Positions 9,230-17,307 of a DNA stretch of 64,000 nucleotides are shown piece after piece; position 1 is the first letter of the stretch; each line of letters opens with the position of its first letter. The position numbers and the translations under genes are program-made. The stretch comes from Gemmataceae bacterium (GTDB lineage Bacteria; Planctomycetota; Planctomycetia; Gemmatales; Gemmataceae). The stretch lies in the NCBI GenBank assembly GCA_019694755.1, contig JAIBBI010000005.1, positions 1-64,000 of the forward strand, given 5' to 3'. Under the pieces are notes generated by a model, which worked only from the letters and a program-made list of their open reading frames with translations, was not told the origin of the DNA and did not search any database.

Positions 9230-9343
9230 GGCCCCGGCAGGGGCCGCGGAATGTAGCCACGGGTGGAGCGGCGGCGGAGCGGAGCCCGCCGTCGCGGAAC
9301 CCGTGGGACACGTTCCCCTCAATCCACTTGCCCCGGCAGGGGC
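9230..9343. repeat. Composite REP-like element with nested hairpins
   Basis: Two copies of the palindrome GCCCCGGCAGGGGC (at 9231-9244 inside a 16-base GGCCCCGGCAGGGGCC, and at 9330-9343) bracket a third hairpin whose ends are CCACGGGT (9257-9264) and ACCCGTGG (9299-9306). The stretch between the ankyrin gene and the RAYT-associated repeats has no convincing reading frame. Similar short GC-rich palindromes preceded or followed by AATGTAGCC are, from memory, common between planctomycete genes; that cannot be verified here. Confidence 0.55.
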
Positions 9344-9368
9344 AGAGGAGTTGACGATGTACCGGAGC

Positions 9369-9472
9369 GGTGTGGAGGGCGAAGGGCATGGCGTGACGCC
9401 AACGCATGCAATGACGGCGGCGGGGATAAACCCCGCCGCTCGTTATACATGATCCTCACGGGCTCCGCCGCG
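9369..9472. repeat. Partial copy of the RAYT start region plus REP
   Basis: This 104-base segment matches 10082-10185 over the same length: a 29-base identical block containing the first seven codons of the RAYT gene on the minus strand (MPFALHT), a variable middle, a REP hairpin differing at one position, and a conserved end GGCTCCGCCGCG. It is a remnant or mobilised copy of the transposase's 5' end and adjoining REP. The reading frame continuing leftwards from it on the minus strand does not resemble a RAYT, so this is not a second gene. Confidence 0.7.
9418..9442. repeat. REP hairpin, copy 1
   Basis: A 25-base palindromic element, CGGCGGGG-ATAAA-CCCCGCCG followed by CTCG. It is the exact reverse complement of the copy at 9539 and differs by one loop base from the copy at 10131. 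It is part of the RAYT-REP set. Confidence 0.7.
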
Positions 9473-9538
9473 TAATCGGGGCCCGCAAACGATCAACTTC
9501 TCGCCACGTTCCCGATCGTCGTTGTGAAGCAATACTGA

Positions 9539-9563
9539 CGAGCGGCGGGGTTTATCCCCGCCG
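9539..9563. repeat. REP hairpin, copy 2 (inverted), downstream of RAYT
   Basis: The exact reverse complement of the 9418-9442 element, lying five bases beyond the 3' end of the transposase gene. With the copy at 10131-10155 it brackets the gene with REPs in opposite orientation, the usual REPtron arrangement. Confidence 0.7.
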
Positions 9564-9568
9564 GAGTC

Positions 9569-10102
9569 TCATTCGCAAAGGCGCGCTTCTCCGTCAACAA
9601 TCTCTGCCAGCTTGAATTCCTGCCGGGCCACGTAATTCACGGCTTCCTCGATCGCGGCCCAGTCATTCTTGTACCGGTCGCTCCCGCCTGCCGCCCACCA
9701 GCGGCGAGCGCCGTGCCCCTTGCTCAGGTCGCTTTGACTCACGCCTTTGAAGACGCGACGCACGGCCGGTCCGTCGTTCGGGCATTCTGTCGTCACAATA
9801 TGAATGTGATTGCGCATCGCGGCCGCACGAAGAATCTGCCAGCCACGGGTGTTTGCGGCCGCGAGCACGGAGTGCATGGCGTCCAACGCCAGTCCCGGCG
9901 TCAGCAGCACAGGTTCGCCGAGCATGATGTCGCGGGCCCGCTGCTTCGTGTGCGGGTCGCCTTCCATCACCGGGGTGCCAGGCGTGTTCCGCTTGCGGAC
10001 GAACCCGCCTCCCGGAATCACGATATTCGAGACGTGACCACGTTCGTCACCGGGAAGCCAGTCACCGTAGGTGTGCCAGGTGGTGTGGAGGGCGAAGGGC
10101 AT
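9569..10102 (-). CDS. REP-associated tyrosine transposase (RAYT, IS200-like)
   Basis: A 177-residue protein of the Y1-transposase superfamily. RAYTs are single-copy domesticated relatives of IS200/IS605 TnpA that cut and rejoin REP hairpins as single-stranded DNA. The N-terminus MPFALHTTWHTYGDWLPGDERG, the metal-binding HxH motif (MRNHIHIV, about residues 92-99) and a C-terminal helix with the likely nucleophile tyrosine (EEAVNYVARQ) are visible. REP hairpins in opposite orientation flank the gene at both ends, and a partial copy of its start lies 700 bases away. It appears intact. It sits just after the LptC/A-like gene, where lptB would be found in enterobacteria. Confidence 0.85.
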   Translation of the reverse strand: MPFALHTTWHTYGDWLPGDERGHVSNIVIPGGGFVRKRNTPGTPVMEGDPHTKQRARDIMLGEPVLLTPGLALDAMHSVLAAANTRGWQILRAAAMRNHIHIVTTECPNDGPAVRRVFKGVSQSDLSKGHGARRWWAAGGSDRYKNDWAAIEEAVNYVARQEFKLAEIVDGEARLCE

Positions 10103-10130
10103 GGCGTGACTCCGCGGAATGCCGGGACGG

Positions 10131-10155
10131 CGGCGGGGATGAACCCCGCCGCTCG
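10131..10155. repeat. REP hairpin, copy 3, upstream of RAYT
   Basis: The same 25-base palindrome as at 9418 with one loop substitution (ATGAA instead of ATAAA), followed by the same TTATACATG tail. It lies 28 bases upstream of the transposase start. Confidence 0.7.
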
Positions 10156-10191
10156 TTATACATGTTCGTTACAGGCTCCGCCGCGTGTTTG

Positions 10192-13100
10192 TTACTGACT
10201 GATCGAGTTGACGTTCGTGCCGTCGAATTGACCTGTGGCGCGGTTGTAGGTGAACTTCTCGCCCGAGGTCTTTTTGGGCGGCTGGCCCTGGCCGCGGGTT
10301 TCGTTCAGCACGGCCGGGCGGCCCGGGCTGCCGATGAACGTGACCTGCTGCTTCTCCTCGTCGTACACGATGCTGTCCGCCAGGCCGTAGAAGTTGTCGA
10401 ATTGCACCGTCGCCTTACCGATCGCTTTCAGCACGTGCGACTTCTTCGGCCCCTTGTCCATGCTGAAGACTTCGAGCTTCTCGCACTTCAGATACAAGGC
10501 GCGGGGTGGCAGGCGGTTGATCAGTTCGTTGATGTTCAGGTGCAGCGCGGGGTCGTCGGCGGGGAGGTGCAGCACCTCCGCGTTGCCCCAGAAGATCGCC
10601 AGCCGTTTATCGTTGTAAACGAACAGCTTGTGATCGTAGCGCACATAGGTGAGCTTCAATTCCTCGCCGAGGTCGGCGGCCGGGGCACCTTTCGGCTGGC
10701 CCGGTCCGGCGACCGGGGCCTGCATGTTCTTCGGGCCCTTCTGCAGGATGCGGACCTCGCCGGGGCCGGGGGCTTCGAGTTGCCCGTCGGTCTTCAGCAC
10801 CGTCAGTTCGCGGGCCTCGATGCGCTGGTACCGCGTCACCGAGCCATTCTCGCGCAGGCTGTCGACGACGCTGACCGGGGCCGCGCCGTCCTGCCCGGTG
10901 GTGTTGCAGACGACCTTCTTCACGGTCGCGGTCTGTTTGCTTCCGCCGGCCTGCTGGGCGAACTTCACCGCCTGATCGAGCGTGACCTGCATGGAGTGGC
11001 ACAGCAGGCGCGTGCTTTCCTGGTCGGCCTGCACCTGCCCCTGGAACGTGGCGATGGTGCCGTTGAAGTGCATCTCCTGCCGCCAGGTAACGAGCAATTC
11101 GGACGACTTGGCGAGCTTGTTGCCCTGGAAGTCGGTGGTGCTTTGTAGCCGCATCGCCCCCGGGCCGATGACTTCCGCTACATTCTCGACCTGATCGATC
11201 TTCACCGAGGGACCCGCGAGTGCCAGGTCGGGGAAGCTGACCTCGGCCGGGCGGTCCGGGTCGCCGCTGACAGTCAACTCGTGGCCCTGCGCCCGCCGCT
11301 TGAGGTCGAGCGCGTCGCCCTTCATGTCGATCGGCTTGTCCTGCGCGGTGGCCGGGTCCTGGTGCACCCGCACCTGCCCCTCGCAATGCACCGTGTCGAG
11401 GTCCGTCGGCCCGTTGGAGTGGGCCAGTAGCGAGGCAGTGACCGAGCGAGCCGACAGCACCAGCGGCGGCTTCTCGGCCGCGGGTCCGGTCGGCGCGGCC
11501 GGCGCGGGTATGGTCGGGCCCGGGATCGGTGTCACGCCCGGCACCGGCGTATTGGCGGGCGCGGGATCGCCGTGCGGCACCTTCGGCGGCGCGTCGTTGA
11601 ACAGGACCACCAGTTGGTCGGTGTCCTGCACTTTCAATTCGGGAGCGCGGGCGGCGACCCGGCCAGTCACTTCCAGCCGGCGGGGCTTCACCTTCGCGCC
11701 GCCGGCCGCCGGCCTGGCATTCGGGTCCGGGGCGAGCGTGAGCTTGATCTGTTCGCCGCTGAGGGTCTGCTTGCGTTCCGGGTCCTCGAACACGGCCGCG
11801 CCGGCCAGCGTCAGCAATTCCACATCACCGTCCTTGCGGTAGTGCATGCGGTCCTGCCAGCGGGCGGTCAGCGGGCGGGCGTCGGCACCTGTGCCGGGCT
11901 GGCCCTTGAACCAGCCGGCCCCGAGGGCGTACGCCTCCGCGCCGGCCTTGCCGTCGGCTGCCAGCATCACGAGCGCGGGCGCGTGGATCTCGTTGCCGTC
12001 CTTGATGGCGACGACTTCGGGCGTGCCCTTGAGCGTGGTCTGCTTCGAGGCCGCGTCGTGATACAGGTCCGAGCCATGAGCCTGCAGGTTCTCACCCTGC
12101 GACGTGACGATGACATACTGGCCCCAGGCGTGAATCCACTGGAGGTTTGCGCCGGGTTCCTTCCCGGCCTGATTGCCCGCGGGCGCCGGTGTGGCCGGCT
12201 TGTGGGCGAAGCTCAGCTCGAGGTAATCGCTGTCGAGGCGGTCGTAGACGGTCGCGCCGTCCTTGAGGAGCGGGCGGATCACCTGGACGAAGCCGGGCTG
12301 CTCGCCGGGCTTGGTCGGCGGCTTCATCTCGAAACGCGCGACGTCCGCATCTTCGCCGATCGTGTACTTGAAGGCCCCGGGCGTCGTGATCTGGACGTTG
12401 GACCGCTCGGCCGAGGCGGCCGGCTTCGCCCCGGTGGCGAGGAAGCCGTTGCCCGGGTCCATCCAGATGTCCATCGTCACCTGTTCGGGCAGCACCACCT
12501 GCTTGACGCCGGTCGCCGTGCCGGGCTTCGCGCCGGCCTTGGGAGCGGCCTTGCCGGCCACGGTGTCCTTGCTGCCGGTCAGGTAGATCTTCATCCCCTG
12601 CGCGGTCATGGTGGTCGACTTCGGCGCGCCGCGCTTATCGATCATGCGGATCGCGGCCGCGGTCTGAATCTGTGGCGGCGCGTTGGCCGGGGCGGGCTCC
12701 GGCGTCTCGCGATACGACACGGGGCCGACCGTCTCCATCACCAGATCGTCGTCCGGGTCGGCGGTGCCGCGGTTGTGGTGGCAGGTGATCCGGTGCCGGC
12801 GCGGGTCCGGGCTGAGCAGGCTCGGGTCGCTGTTGAGGTCGCAGCCCACGATCTTCCGCTGGCCCATCTCGGCGAGGTTCTTCACCGGCCTGTCGAACAC
12901 GATGTACGCTTCGTCGGAGTGGACGGTGTAGACCTCGGGGTCCTGGCCCGGGCGGTCTTTGGACACGGCCACGCTGAACGGCTTGAGTTTGCACCGGCCG
13001 TCGGGCTCGATCATCACCGCGTTGGTGGCGAGGATCACGCCGTTCTTCTGCAACTCGATCCGATGGTTGTAAGCCGTCTCGGCACAGCCCGGCCCGAAGG

Positions 13101-13302
13101 CCCGCTGGAGCTTTTGATCGATGACGGAGTTGCGGACGGTGGGCGCCGGATCGACGTCGGTTGCGGTCCGGCGTTCGAGAAAGGCGACCGGTAGCGGCGG
13201 CAGGCCGTCGATCCGCCCGAACACGAGCGCGTACAGCCAGAAGGCCGCCACGCAGGCGGCGATACCGGCCAGAAGAACTACAAGTCGGCGGGGAGTGCCC
13301 AA
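10192..13302 (-). CDS. LptC/LptA (OstA)-like LPS transport protein, unusually long
   Basis: A 1036-residue protein anchored by one N-terminal helix (about residues 7-28). An LptC-like periplasmic region appears to follow (GRCKLKPFSVAVSKD... TVHSDEAYIVFDRPV), then several OstA/LptA-like beta-jellyroll stretches separated by Ala/Pro/Lys linkers. The best lies at about residues 640-760 (GDALDLKRRAQGHELTVSGDPDRPAEV, then EVIGPGAMRLQS) and another closes the protein (KAIGKATVQFDNFYGLADSIVYDEEKQQVTFIG). It lies 13 bases after kdsC; in Escherichia coli kdsD-kdsC is followed by lptC-lptA-lptB, so context and domain pattern agree on a periplasmic LPS-bridge component. Family LptC and LptA are only about 190 residues each. 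Assignment rests on pattern and synteny; no lptB follows. Confidence 0.65.
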   Translation of the reverse strand: MGTPRRLVVLLAGIAACVAAFWLYALVFGRIDGLPPLPVAFLERRTATDVDPAPTVRNSVIDQKLQRAFGPGCAETAYNHRIELQKNGVILATNAVMIEPDGRCKLKPFSVAVSKDRPGQDPEVYTVHSDEAYIVFDRPVKNLAEMGQRKIVGCDLNSDPSLLSPDPRRHRITCHHNRGTADPDDDLVMETVGPVSYRETPEPAPANAPPQIQTAAAIRMIDKRGAPKSTTMTAQGMKIYLTGSKDTVAGKAAPKAGAKPGTATGVKQVVLPEQVTMDIWMDPGNGFLATGAKPAASAERSNVQITTPGAFKYTIGEDADVARFEMKPPTKPGEQPGFVQVIRPLLKDGATVYDRLDSDYLELSFAHKPATPAPAGNQAGKEPGANLQWIHAWGQYVIVTSQGENLQAHGSDLYHDAASKQTTLKGTPEVVAIKDGNEIHAPALVMLAADGKAGAEAYALGAGWFKGQPGTGADARPLTARWQDRMHYRKDGDVELLTLAGAAVFEDPERKQTLSGEQIKLTLAPDPNARPAAGGAKVKPRRLEVTGRVAARAPELKVQDTDQLVVLFNDAPPKVPHGDPAPANTPVPGVTPIPGPTIPAPAAPTGPAAEKPPLVLSARSVTASLLAHSNGPTDLDTVHCEGQVRVHQDPATAQDKPIDMKGDALDLKRRAQGHELTVSGDPDRPAEVSFPDLALAGPSVKIDQVENVAEVIGPGAMRLQSTTDFQGNKLAKSSELLVTWRQEMHFNGTIATFQGQVQADQESTRLLCHSMQVTLDQAVKFAQQAGGSKQTATVKKVVCNTTGQDGAAPVSVVDSLRENGSVTRYQRIEARELTVLKTDGQLEAPGPGEVRILQKGPKNMQAPVAGPGQPKGAPAADLGEELKLTYVRYDHKLFVYNDKRLAIFWGNAEVLHLPADDPALHLNINELINRLPPRALYLKCEKLEVFSMDKGPKKSHVLKAIGKATVQFDNFYGLADSIVYDEEKQQVTFIGSPGRPAVLNETRGQGQPPKKTSGEKFTYNRATGQFDGTNVNSISQ

Positions 13303-13315
13303 GCCGGTTCCTTCC

Positions 13316-13837
13316 TCAGTAACTATCGACCCAGCGTTGCCAGGTTCCCTGCGCTTTCAGAACGTATTCGATCGCCTCGCGGACCGCGCCGCGCCCGCCG
13401 CGGGCCTGTAACACCACATCGGCGGCGGAGCGGATCTCCGGGCAGGCGTCGGCCACGGCAAACCGGGCCCCGACCGCCCGGAAGACCGGAAAGTCGGGCA
13501 AGTCGTCACCCACGGCGGCGATGCTCCGGGGTTCCAGGCCGAGCTGGGCGATCGCGTCGGCCACGGCCTGACCTTTGTCCTTCACCCGCATGAAGACCGG
13601 CGCGAGGCCGAGCTCGGTCGCACGGCGTTCCAGCGCGGGGCCGCCCCGGCCGGAGATCACGGCCGTCTTCCGGCCCGCCCGGCGCCAGAGCGCGAGCCCC
13701 GAGCCGTCGCGGACGTGGAACGATTGAAGCTCCTGGCCCGCGTCGGAGTAGATGATCGTGCCGTCGGTCAGCACGCCGTCGACGTCGAGGATCAGCGCTT
13801 CGATCGGCCGAAGCCGGTCCGCAAGGGCCGGCGTCAT
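13316..13837 (-). CDS. kdsC: 3-deoxy-D-manno-octulosonate 8-phosphate phosphatase
   Basis: A 173-residue HAD phosphatase that hydrolyses Kdo-8-phosphate to Kdo, the inner-core sugar of LPS. HAD motif I is LDVDGVLTDG (Asp18 and Asp20), motif II is in AVISGRGG (about residues 60-67), the conserved lysine lies in RVKDKGQAV, and motif III is AVGDDLPDFP (about 117-126). Length and lack of a cap domain match tetrameric KdsC. Its ATG overlaps the stop of kdsD (ATGA), so the two are translationally coupled. It supports an LPS-type outer membrane. Confidence 0.93.
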   Translation of the reverse strand: MTPALADRLRPIEALILDVDGVLTDGTIIYSDAGQELQSFHVRDGSGLALWRRAGRKTAVISGRGGPALERRATELGLAPVFMRVKDKGQAVADAIAQLGLEPRSIAAVGDDLPDFPVFRAVGARFAVADACPEIRSAADVVLQARGGRGAVREAIEYVLKAQGTWQRWVDSY

Positions 13838-14874
13838 GCGCTCTCCCGCAGTCGCGACTTGCGGACGCTGGTCGCATCCGCGCGGGCGGGCAATCCGATG
13901 AGGTCGGTCACGTCGAGCAGGCCCGCGGGCCGGCCGAGCGCGTCGACCACAGGCAGCTCACTGATCTTCCGGGATCGCATCAGGTCGAGGGCCGCGCCGA
14001 CCCGGCTGCCGACCTCGACCGTCATCGGGTTCCGCGTCATCACCTCGGCCACGGGGCGGTCGAAGCAGGCGTCCTGCCGGTTCTCGAAGAGCTTGGCGAG
14101 GTCGCTATCAGTGAACAGGCCGACGAGCCGGTCGGATTCATCGACGAGCATCACCGCGCCGGTCCGCCGGCGGAGGTGTTTGCCATCCACGAACACGTGG
14201 CGGACGGTGAGATCGGCGCGGGCGATTCGGACGGAGTCGCCGGTGCGCATCATGGCTTCGACCCGGGCGAGTTTAAGACCCAGGCTCCCGGCCGGGTGAT
14301 ACTTCGCGAATTCCTCGGCCGAGAACGCCCGCCGACGGGAAAGCTCCGCGGCGAGCGCGTCGCCCAGCGCGATCATGACGGTAGTCGATGTGCTGGGCGC
14401 GAGCGCGAGCGGCCCGGTCTCTTCGACCGTTCCATAAACGAGGGCGACGTCGGAAGTCCGGGCGAGCGTGCTTCCCGAATTGGCCGTCAGCGCGATGAGG
14501 GCGGAGGCGAGGTCGCGGAGCGGGCCGAGCAGGCGGACGAGTTCTTCGGTCTCGCCGGAATGCGAGAGCGCGAGGATGACGTCGTCGGGGTGGATCATCC
14601 CGAGGTCGCCGTGAATGGCTTTGGTCGGGTCGAGGAGGTAGGAGCGGGTGCCGGTGGAGTTGAGCGAACCGGCGATCTTGCCGGCCACGTCGAGCGACTT
14701 GCCGACGCCGGTGAGGCAGACCCGGCCCTGGCAGCCGAACACGAGATCGGCCGCGAGCCGAAACCCGTCGTCGAGGCGGTCGGCCACGTCGCAAAGGGCG
14801 GCCGCCTGGGCGCGGAGCACCCGGCGGGCGGTATCCAGCGGCGTGGCATCGAACGGGAGTGTCGGCGAGTCCAT
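13834..14874 (-). CDS. kdsD: Arabinose-5-phosphate isomerase
   Basis: A 346-residue enzyme converting ribulose-5-phosphate to arabinose-5-phosphate, the first committed step of Kdo synthesis. An N-terminal SIS domain (about residues 40-175) shows GKSLDVAGKIAGSLNSTGT, HGDLGMIHPDDVILALSHSGET and the conserved EEFAKYHPAGSLG; two CBS domains follow (about 210-330). The ATG used has an AGGAGG ribosome site seven bases upstream; the longer open frame lacks one. It heads the kdsD-kdsC-LptC/A-like unit and is transcribed divergently from the isc operon. Confidence 0.93.
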   Translation of the reverse strand: MDSPTLPFDATPLDTARRVLRAQAAALCDVADRLDDGFRLAADLVFGCQGRVCLTGVGKSLDVAGKIAGSLNSTGTRSYLLDPTKAIHGDLGMIHPDDVILALSHSGETEELVRLLGPLRDLASALIALTANSGSTLARTSDVALVYGTVEETGPLALAPSTSTTVMIALGDALAAELSRRRAFSAEEFAKYHPAGSLGLKLARVEAMMRTGDSVRIARADLTVRHVFVDGKHLRRRTGAVMLVDESDRLVGLFTDSDLAKLFENRQDACFDRPVAEVMTRNPMTVEVGSRVGAALDLMRSRKISELPVVDALGRPAGLLDVTDLIGLPARADATSVRKSRLRESA

Positions 14875-14990
14875 CGCGCCTCCTTGCGCGGTCCTCTCGG
14901 GTTCGCAGAATACCTGTATTCGCAGAACCTGACAATCCCGGGCCGGGCCGACTCGAAAGCGTTCAAATTCCACCTATTTATAATCGGGAC

Positions 14991-15018
14991 TTGTTTACTG
15001 CGCTTTCCCGACTAAAAT
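14991..15018 (+). promoter_or_regulatory. Candidate sigma-70-type promoter of the isc operon
   Basis: TTGTTT and TAAAAT are spaced by 16 bases, about 40 bases before the start of the Rrf2-family gene, in a locally AT-rich stretch that stands out from the GC-rich surroundings. The -10 hexamer overlaps GACTAAAATGGAAGTAG, a weak dyad where an Rrf2 protein could bind and repress its own operon. Promoter and operator are both inference; planctomycete promoter consensus is poorly known. Confidence 0.35.
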
Positions 15019-15057
15019 GGAAGTAGAACACTGCGGATTCCGAACGGGCGTCGGGCT

Positions 15058-15525
15058 ATGGCACTCCTCAACCGCAAAGTCGACTACTCGATACTGGTGC
15101 TTTCGCACCTGAACGAGCACCGGACCGGGGCGTCGGCCCGCGGCATTGCCGAGCGGTACGGGCTGAGCCAGGCGTTCGTCGCCAACATCCTCAAGTTGCT
15201 GTGCCGCAAGGGCTTTGTGTCGAGCCACCGGGGCGTCCATGGCGGCTATGTGATGGAGCCGCACGTCCCGACGGTGAATCTGGCAGAGCTGATCGCCGCC
15301 CTCGACGAGACATTCCAACTGGCGGAGTGCAGTCAGGCGGTCGGCGATCACCAGTGTGCGGTTGGCGCAGGCTGCCCGGTCAAGGAACCGCTGACCCACG
15401 TCCACCTCCGGCTCCAAGCCGTGTTGCAGGACGTGACTTTGGCCGAGCTTTTCCACCCGGTCGCTCAGCCGCTGACGCTCGGGCTGCCGATGGTCGAGGC
15501 CGGGATGATCCCGGTCGCTTCGTGA
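15058..15525 (+). CDS. iscR: Rrf2-family (IscR-like) transcriptional regulator
   Basis: A 155-residue Rrf2 regulator heading the isc operon. The winged helix (about residues 10-65) includes [39 protein letters not shown]. Three cysteines that could hold an iron-sulfur cluster are at 91, 100 and 106 (C-x8-C-x5-C). This resembles, but is not identical to, the C-x5-C-x5-C of enterobacterial IscR, and is closer to some NsrR proteins. Position directly before iscS argues that it senses cluster status and represses the operon. The symbol is by role and position; NsrR-like nitric oxide sensing is the alternative. Confidence 0.8.
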   Translation: MALLNRKVDYSILVLSHLNEHRTGASARGIAERYGLSQAFVANILKLLCRKGFVSSHRGVHGGYVMEPHVPTVNLAELIAALDETFQLAECSQAVGDHQCAVGAGCPVKEPLTHVHLRLQAVLQDVTLAELFHPVAQPLTLGLPMVEAGMIPVAS

Positions 15526-15544
15526 ATTCTGGGAGCAACCGCCG

Positions 15545-16765
15545 ATGGGCGTGAACCTGCCGATCTATCTCGATAACAACGCCACGACGCGGTGCGACCC
15601 GCGGGTGGTCGAGGCGATGCTGCCGTACTTCAGCGACAAGTACGGCAACTCCGCGAGCCGGAATCACGTCTTCGGCTGGGAAGCCGAAGAGGCGATTGAC
15701 AACGCGCGGGACCAGATCGCGAACCTGATCGGCGCGGGCGGCAAGGAGATCATCTTCACCTCCGGCGCGACCGAGTCGAACAACCTCGCCATCAAGGGCG
15801 CGGCCGCGATGTACCGCAAGAAGGGTGATCACATCATCACCCAGATCACCGAGCACAAGGCGGTGATCGACCCGTGCAAGCGGCTCGAGCGCGAAGGCTT
15901 CCGCGTGACGTACCTGCCGGTCGACAAGTTCGGCCGGGTGTCTGCCGCCGACATCGCCGCGGCGATGACCGACAAGACGATCCTCGTCTCGATCATGGCG
16001 GCCAACAACGAGATCGGCACGATCCAGCCGCTCGCCGACATCGGCAAGTTGTGCAAGGAAAAGGGCGTCCTTTTCCATACCGACGCGACGCAGGTCGTCG
16101 GCAAGGTTCCCGTCGACGTGATGGCAATGGGCATCGACCTGCTCAGCATGACGGCCCACAAGATTTACGGACCCAAGGGCGTCGGCGCGTTGTACGTACG
16201 CAAGAAGGACCCGCGCGTCCGCCTCGAGCCGCAGATCGACGGCGGCGGCCACGAGCGCGGCATGCGGTCGGGCACCCTCGCGGTCCAGAACATCGTCGGC
16301 CTCGGTGCCGCCTGCGAGATCGCCCGCAAGGAAATGGGCGAAGAGGCCAAGCGGACGTTCGCCCTCCGCGAAAAGCTGCACCGCGGCATTGCCGACCGGC
16401 TGAGTGATGTCCACCTCAACGGTCATCCGACCGAGCGGCTGCCCGGCAACTTGAACCTTAGCTTCGCCTTCGTCGAAGGCGAAGGACTGATGATGGGAAT
16501 CAAGGAAATCTGCGTGTCGAGCGGCTCGGCCTGCACTTCCGCGAGCCTCGAGCCCAGCTACGTGCTCAAGGCGCTCGGCGTCGGCGACGACTTGGCCCAC
16601 TCGAGCCTGCGGTTCGGCGTCGGCCGATTCACCACACCCGACGAGATCGAATACACCGCCAACGCCGTCGTGCGGGCGGTCACCAAGCTGCGGGAAATGA
16701 GCCCGCTCTACGAAATGGCCCAGGCCGGCGTCGACCTGTCGACGGTGCAGTGGGCAGCACACTAA
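15545..16765 (+). CDS. iscS: Cysteine desulfurase
   Basis: A 406-residue PLP enzyme that takes sulfur from cysteine as an enzyme persulfide and passes it to IscU. PLP-binding lysine is Lys206 in [12 protein letters not shown], the catalytic cysteine Cys330 in [17 protein letters not shown], and the N-terminal YLDNNATT signature is present. Length and residue positions match Escherichia coli IscS (Lys206, Cys328) rather than SufS. It lies 19 bases after the Rrf2 gene. An imperfect hairpin separates it from iscU, which could let iscS be expressed at a different level from the downstream genes. Confidence 0.96.
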   Translation: MGVNLPIYLDNNATTRCDPRVVEAMLPYFSDKYGNSASRNHVFGWEAEEAIDNARDQIANLIGAGGKEIIFTSGATESNNLAIKGAAAMYRKKGDHIITQITEHKAVIDPCKRLEREGFRVTYLPVDKFGRVSAADIAAAMTDKTILVSIMAANNEIGTIQPLADIGKLCKEKGVLFHTDATQVVGKVPVDVMAMGIDLLSMTAHKIYGPKGVGALYVRKKDPRVRLEPQIDGGGHERGMRSGTLAVQNIVGLGAACEIARKEMGEEAKRTFALREKLHRGIADRLSDVHLNGHPTERLPGNLNLSFAFVEGEGLMMGIKEICVSSGSACTSASLEPSYVLKALGVGDDLAHSSLRFGVGRFTTPDEIEYTANAVVRAVTKLREMSPLYEMAQAGVDLSTVQWAAH

Positions 16766-16773
16766 AGGGAATG

Positions 16774-16852
16774 CAGATTTGAGATTGCAGATTGCAGATC
16801 GAAGAGCAGTAAGTGGGCGGCATTCAATCTGCAATCAGCAATCTCAAATCTG
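16774..16852. repeat. 26-bp imperfect inverted repeat between iscS and iscU
   Basis: The left arm (16774-16799) pairs with the right arm (16827-16852) at 25 of 26 positions around a 27-base loop. Each arm iterates a word near GCAGATT/GAGATT. No T-run follows, so an intrinsic terminator is unlikely; a processing, stabilising or attenuating hairpin is possible. It belongs to the set of word-iterated inverted repeats in this window (26357, 43926, 51565, 55694). Confidence 0.75.
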
Positions 16853-16871
16853 AAATCCGCTGGGGGATATC

Positions 16872-17264
16872 ATGGCATACAGCGATAAAGTTCTCGAACA
16901 TTACGATAATCCGCGGAACGTCGGCAGCCTGGATCAGGCCGACGCGAATGTGGGCACCGGTCTCGTCGGCGCGCCGGAGTGCGGCGACGTGCTGAAACTT
17001 CAGATCCGCGTCGATCCCAAGTCCGGGAAGATCGAAGATGCCCGGTTCAAGACCTTCGGCTGCGGCTCGGCCATCGCGTCGAGCAGCCTGGCCACCGAAT
17101 GGCTCAAGGGCAAGTCGATCGACGAAGCCCTGGCCATCAAGAACACGGCCATCGTCGAAGAGCTGGCTCTGCCGCCCGTGAAGGTCCACTGCTCCGTCCT
17201 CGCCGAGGACGCGATCAAGGCGGCAATCAAGAACTACCAGGAAAAGCAGCCCTCCAACGCCTGA
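16872..17264 (+). CDS. iscU: Iron-sulfur cluster scaffold protein IscU
   Basis: A 130-residue scaffold on which [2Fe-2S] and [4Fe-4S] clusters are built before transfer to apoproteins. The three cluster-ligand cysteines are Cys37, Cys64 and Cys107, with Asp39 beside the first (PECGDV), as in the family. LPPVK at residues 100-104 is the motif recognised by the dedicated chaperone HscA, which is encoded downstream, so this is the Isc-type scaffold rather than SufU or NifU. Size equals that of E. coli IscU. Confidence 0.97.
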   Translation: MAYSDKVLEHYDNPRNVGSLDQADANVGTGLVGAPECGDVLKLQIRVDPKSGKIEDARFKTFGCGSAIASSSLATEWLKGKSIDEALAIKNTAIVEELALPPVKVHCSVLAEDAIKAAIKNYQEKQPSNA

Positions 17265-17307
17265 CCCGCGTCCGGTCGCAACGAACACAAGAACGGGAGA
17301 TCATCCG

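Noticed and set aside
9039-9407. A minus-strand frame starting like the RAYT
   Set aside because: Only the first seven codons after its second ATG match the transposase; the rest is translated REP palindromes and ends in the ankyrin 5' region.
11572-13194. A 540-codon frame antisense to the LptC/A-like gene
   Set aside because: Long antisense frames are expected in DNA with this GC content; the translation has no signal, domain or ribosome site, and the opposite strand has good features.
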